NCBI GenBank assembly: GCA_963377175.1
Contig: CAUJNA010003506.1
Location: 246,699-310,698 of the forward strand
Length of the DNA: 64,000 nt
Direction: 5' to 3'
Origin: Effrenium voratum
Lineage: Eukaryota > Sar > Dinophyceae > Suessiales > Symbiodiniaceae
A program made the position numbers and the translations under genes. The notes under the pieces were generated by a model. The model made no database searches, was not told the DNA's origin, and worked only from the letters and a program-made list of their open reading frames with translations. Of the stretch, positions 60,702 to 64,000 are shown piece by piece; the stretch's first letter is position 1, and each line of letters starts with the position of its first letter.

Positions 60702-61001
60702 TCAGCAAATAGCCGACAAAATCCCCACACCTATCGCATGCGGGAACCGTGTCTTGCAAATCCACGTTCTTTTTTTTGAGAGCTCCCATCTTTGAGCAAG
60801 ACATTGAACAGGCAAAGCCGGCGACGCTAACGGGTCCCAACGCGCTCGCTTCTCCTCGAAGAAAAGATCATGGATTTCTTTCGCAGCCAGGCCTGCCAGA
60901 AAGGAGCTGACATTGAAGGCATGCGGCTCAGCTGGCATGACATGCTCCTGGGCCCTTGTGACCGCCCTCGCCCCCGCGCGCGCCTTTCTCTCAGACACCA
61001 A
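60702..61001 (-). CDS. Candidate exon/ORF, unrecognised
   Basis: A frame from ATG reads MVSERKARAGARAVTRAQEH; the middle part, EPHAFNVSSFLAGLAAKEIH then DLFFEEKRARWDP, looks protein-like. Third-position bias is moderate. Splice sites are unclear, and no domain is recognised. Confidence 0.22.
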   Translation of the reverse strand: MVSERKARAGARAVTRAQEHVMPAEPHAFNVSSFLAGLAAKEIHDLFFEEKRARWDPLASPALPVQCLAQRWELSKKRTWICKTRFPHAIGVGILSAIC

Positions 61002-61009
61002 AACTAAAA

Positions 61010-63225
61010 ATCACTGCTCCACAGGAGTCAAGCCAACGGCCTGTGCAAACGAATGACAGAATGTGCATTCGGGAGCATTGTTTTTCTGCTGCGAGTCTTC
61101 CAAAAGTGCTCCAAAACAGGCTAGCCTTGCATGCAAATTTGGTCAGCCAGGTAGAAGCAAGCAACAATCTTCACGCAGTGGGAACAAAGACAAAATCAGG
61201 AGAAGCATCCATGCGCCATGTTGAAACCTTCAGTAGGTCATGTTTCCAGTCGTTGGCAACGTGCGGCACTGTCAGGCTGCAATGCAGTGGGCATGCAAGA
61301 AGCTGATACGTTGTGTAGGTCATGGTCACGGTTCTGTTCTGCTCTCTGAGCATTGGAATCCGTTGGCGTTGGCTGCTACAATCCCCATCAGTTTTACACC
61401 ACATATGCACGTAGTGAGGCCGTCAGCTGGTTCATTGTGGATAGCGCTTGTGTGAACACAACTTGGCTTGTTCCAGGCGAGTTTGGTTCGGCAAGCGTCT
61501 GACCGGACCTGAGTAGCCTCTGGGTTCCATGAGTTTGGCTGACGTATCTGTGCTTGTGTTTGGAAAGTCGGAGGAGGATCACTAGATCTTACAGAAGGGG
61601 GTTGCTTCAACATAGGAATCGGTCGTGTTTGGGATTCTGCGGTGGGTTTCCCAAGAGGAAGCCAACCTGGGGATCAATTCCGAGAAAGACAAGCTGGCTT
61701 TTGCTCCGCCAAAAGCCCAGCCTACCCCCAGCACCAGGAAGGACCCCCGGGCTGCCCGCGTTGCCACTGCACCTGGGCAGTGAAAACCAGGGTTGGGGCT
61801 TGGGCCAGGCATGGATCACCCGGTACGAGGCTGATGCGGGACTGGGGCAGCGTCTTTGTGAGCCAAGAGTCAGGTCAAAAGACGCGGCGAGAGCCGGAAG
61901 CCGGCACAGAAAACAAGAACGCTGAAGATTGAAGCCTGGCCACAAACTCCTATATAGCCACTCCCAAACATCATAAAGCCGATATTGAGCTGGAATGGGG
62001 CCATCCCAAAAACACTGCCTTTGGCAAATCGCCCAATCAGACGCACCTGCTATCCCTACCTGGGCATTTGGAGCCCCCTCTGGAGCACAAGCCGTGTCTT
62101 AGCCTTGTCTGCAGTGAGACAAGATGAGACAGGTGAACAGAGCTTGAATGCAAATTTATGGGCCTGTCTTCTTTGGAGGGTACCTCTTGTTTGGTGGTAT
62201 CAAAGGAAAACCAAAAAGAAACATACTTTTTGGGGGGGGCATTATACAGAACAACAACATGCATGGTATAGTTCAGCCTCTTCGTGCTGACTACGTAGTT
62301 CCCCCCCACCTTCGACACTCTACTGAAGCACCTCTCTCCGATCTTTTGTTGGCTTGGGTGTTGTACAAAAGCAATTGTGCTCGAGCGGTCCAAGCAAGCA
62401 GCCCTCATGCTGGCCCACAGAACAAAACCAACGCTCCCATAGCTGCAAGTGGGGTATTCTAAATGCTATCTTGTGATATATAGCGTTTTAATTCAGGGGT
62501 CAATTTCCTGTAGCTACCTGACATCCATCAGTTCTGACTATTCACTTCATGAGCTGCTTGGCTTCACGAATCACAGTCTCAGCCCACCACGAAATCGAGC
62601 GGCCATGAGGATTCGAGCCAACTAGTGTGGGTATGCCAAGGATGCTTGATCTCTTGGCTCGATAAAAAGCAGTTGTTATTTTGTAAAACAAAACAGCAAA
62701 CAAAAACAAGTGTTCAAGGGTGACGCTGATGTTAAAGGGTGAAACGCCAAATGTTGCAAGCTTGTCTTCGGAGTGAGCGGCCGTCACATGGATCGGTGCC
62801 TCTGTGTGTCTGCTTCTCTTGTCACGGCCTGCTGATTTGTTGGCCAGAGCCAGGTGTCGCATTTTTACAATCCAAGAGGCTAGCCGCCTTGCGGCCGCCT
62901 TGAATGTCAAGATAGCAGGAAGAAAGAGACGCAAGAAAAGGTAGGCACCCTTGCAGCAGTCTCCGAGTCTTCTATGCGGGGATTGCAAGGGCATTGCCTG
63001 ATGCGCCTCTCTTCAAGCAGTTTTCTGAACACGGGCAAACACGCTGTACCAGAACTGCCGTCCAGGCGGGGGGGGGGCAATGCTTGATCAGCAACATCCG
63101 GCCAATCATTCACGTCTATCATTGTCCTGCCGCTGAGGGTGGATCCCAGAAATTGTACACGCTTTTGTAAGTGGGCACGCCTTACTCCGTGACGATGATC
63201 TACCAACCATAGGAACATGATATAG
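61010..63225. other. Window-end region without a supported gene
   Basis: Contains the family-B copy at 62162 and short frames only. A plus-strand stretch near 61665-61775 (EEANLGINSEKDKLAF...) is Lys/Pro-rich but lacks splice support. Confidence 0.45.
62162..62245. mobile_element. Family B element
   Basis: TGTCTTCTTTGGAGGGTACC, then GGTGGTATCAAAGGAAAACC and AAAAAGAAACATACTTTTTG fit the family. Confidence 0.55.
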
Positions 63226-63331
63226 AGGTGGTTGCGGGTCAAAAATAGGTACCCAAATGGAACCCTGGTAAATGGAAACAAAGATTACAACCGCGTAACC
63301 CTAGCTCTTTAATTTTGAGCCACACCCAGGT
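63226..63331 (+). mobile_element. Family A variant, introner-like, AGGT target
   Basis: GGTTGCGGGTCAAAAA and AATTTTGAGCCACACCC with AGGT on both sides. On the plus strand it reads AG|GTGGTTGC...CACCCAG|GT, a self-contained intron, the only AGGT copy pointing this way. Confidence 0.75.
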
Positions 63332-64000
63332 TGCATGTTGGAGCGTGTTTATGACCTGACACGCCCGCATGTCCGTCAAGGCACATCGGCTCTTGATCTC
63401 GCGTGGGAATGCAAGCTCCCTGCATGTCTAAATAAACTCGAGGTCAGGAGAATTCTCCGGTGGACGCCTGACGACAAAAATCAACGAGGAATCACATCAA
63501 CCGACTGATTGATCTCGATCTTCACGACCCAAAAGTCAAGCCCCCACACGCGCGCGCCCGTTTTTCACAATCAAACGCTGAAGGCTGATGGTAGAAGAAT
63601 CCTCGGTGGCTTCTCAGGGGGCGATCAATGTACCTCTACCTGCCGTAAGCTGCTGGTAAGGTTGCTCTTGAAAATAAGATTCGACCGATGCGCAACGCTT
63701 CGGCAGGGAGGAACGACACAGCTCGGAGATTCAGGAGCACACATCACAATCTCTTAGCGACTATATAACGCTTTCCCCACCGCGAGCTTTCATGGAACAC
63801 AAGCATCGTTCATGGTCTTCGCAGGCCAAATCCTTAGAGGTTCTGCATCAACACGTTTCCGTCTCGGCTGAAGCGCCAAAAACAAGTGCGCTGTCCCTCG
63901 GTTCATTCAGAATCGCTACTTCTGAACTGGCACAGCCAAAGGCCAGCAGTGACTCGGATCAGGCTCGCCGAACCTGAGAGCCCGCAAGCCTTTAAGGACG

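Overview
The window looks like nuclear DNA of a dinoflagellate, probably of the Symbiodiniaceae/Suessiales type. No bacterial-style gene is present. The only convincing coding sequence is cut into short exons of about 26-144 nt that are GC-rich at third codon positions. Introns end in AG followed by G, and they start with GT, GC or GA, a mixture described for Symbiodinium-type genomes. The intergenic and intronic DNA is full of microsatellites and short inverted-repeat elements.

Layout: one minus-strand gene appears to run across most of the window, from about 52.8 kb (5' side) down to about 4.5 kb (3' side). I can chain about 40 exons. Exons between 52.8 and 28.8 kb give a Glu/Arg/Lys/Ala-rich, mostly coiled-coil N-terminal half. 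Exons from 27.3 to 12.7 kb give a nearly complete protein kinase domain of RLK/Pelle/IRAK-like (TKL) type: glycine loop GSGSYG, VAVK lysine, HRDIKSAN catalytic loop, ADFGLS, activation segment, SFGMVILEVLT and the C-lobe helices. Exons from 12.2 to 4.5 kb give an FHA-like phosphopeptide-binding domain (GRQHQ...SWLPSNELRSCISR...NPVALNG) and a tail that may begin a second FHA unit. Splice phases agree at almost every junction. One short exon (about 7.3-9.2 kb) was not found, and the true 5' and 3' ends are not certain.

Between and inside the exons lie several families of short terminal-inverted-repeat elements. The main one (family A, about 80-140 bp) has TIRs near TGGCCATGGGTCAAAA and 4-bp target duplications. 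When the duplicated target is AGGT, the copy carries its own GT donor and AG acceptor, which is the structure of an introner. One copy sits exactly at the acceptor of the kinase activation-segment exon. Other families are D (20-bp TIR GAGTCACAATCAAAACCCGG), E (TA target, long palindromic ends), C (ATAGGTGTCCTTTT hairpin, about 10-bp flanking repeat), B and H.

Flanks: 1-4.5 kb holds a 56-bp minisatellite and element copies. 53-64 kb holds long simple repeats (ATC, CAC, GTGTAA, purine tract, CACG), elements, and two weak minus-strand exon candidates. No tRNA, rRNA, CRISPR or complete plus-strand gene was seen.
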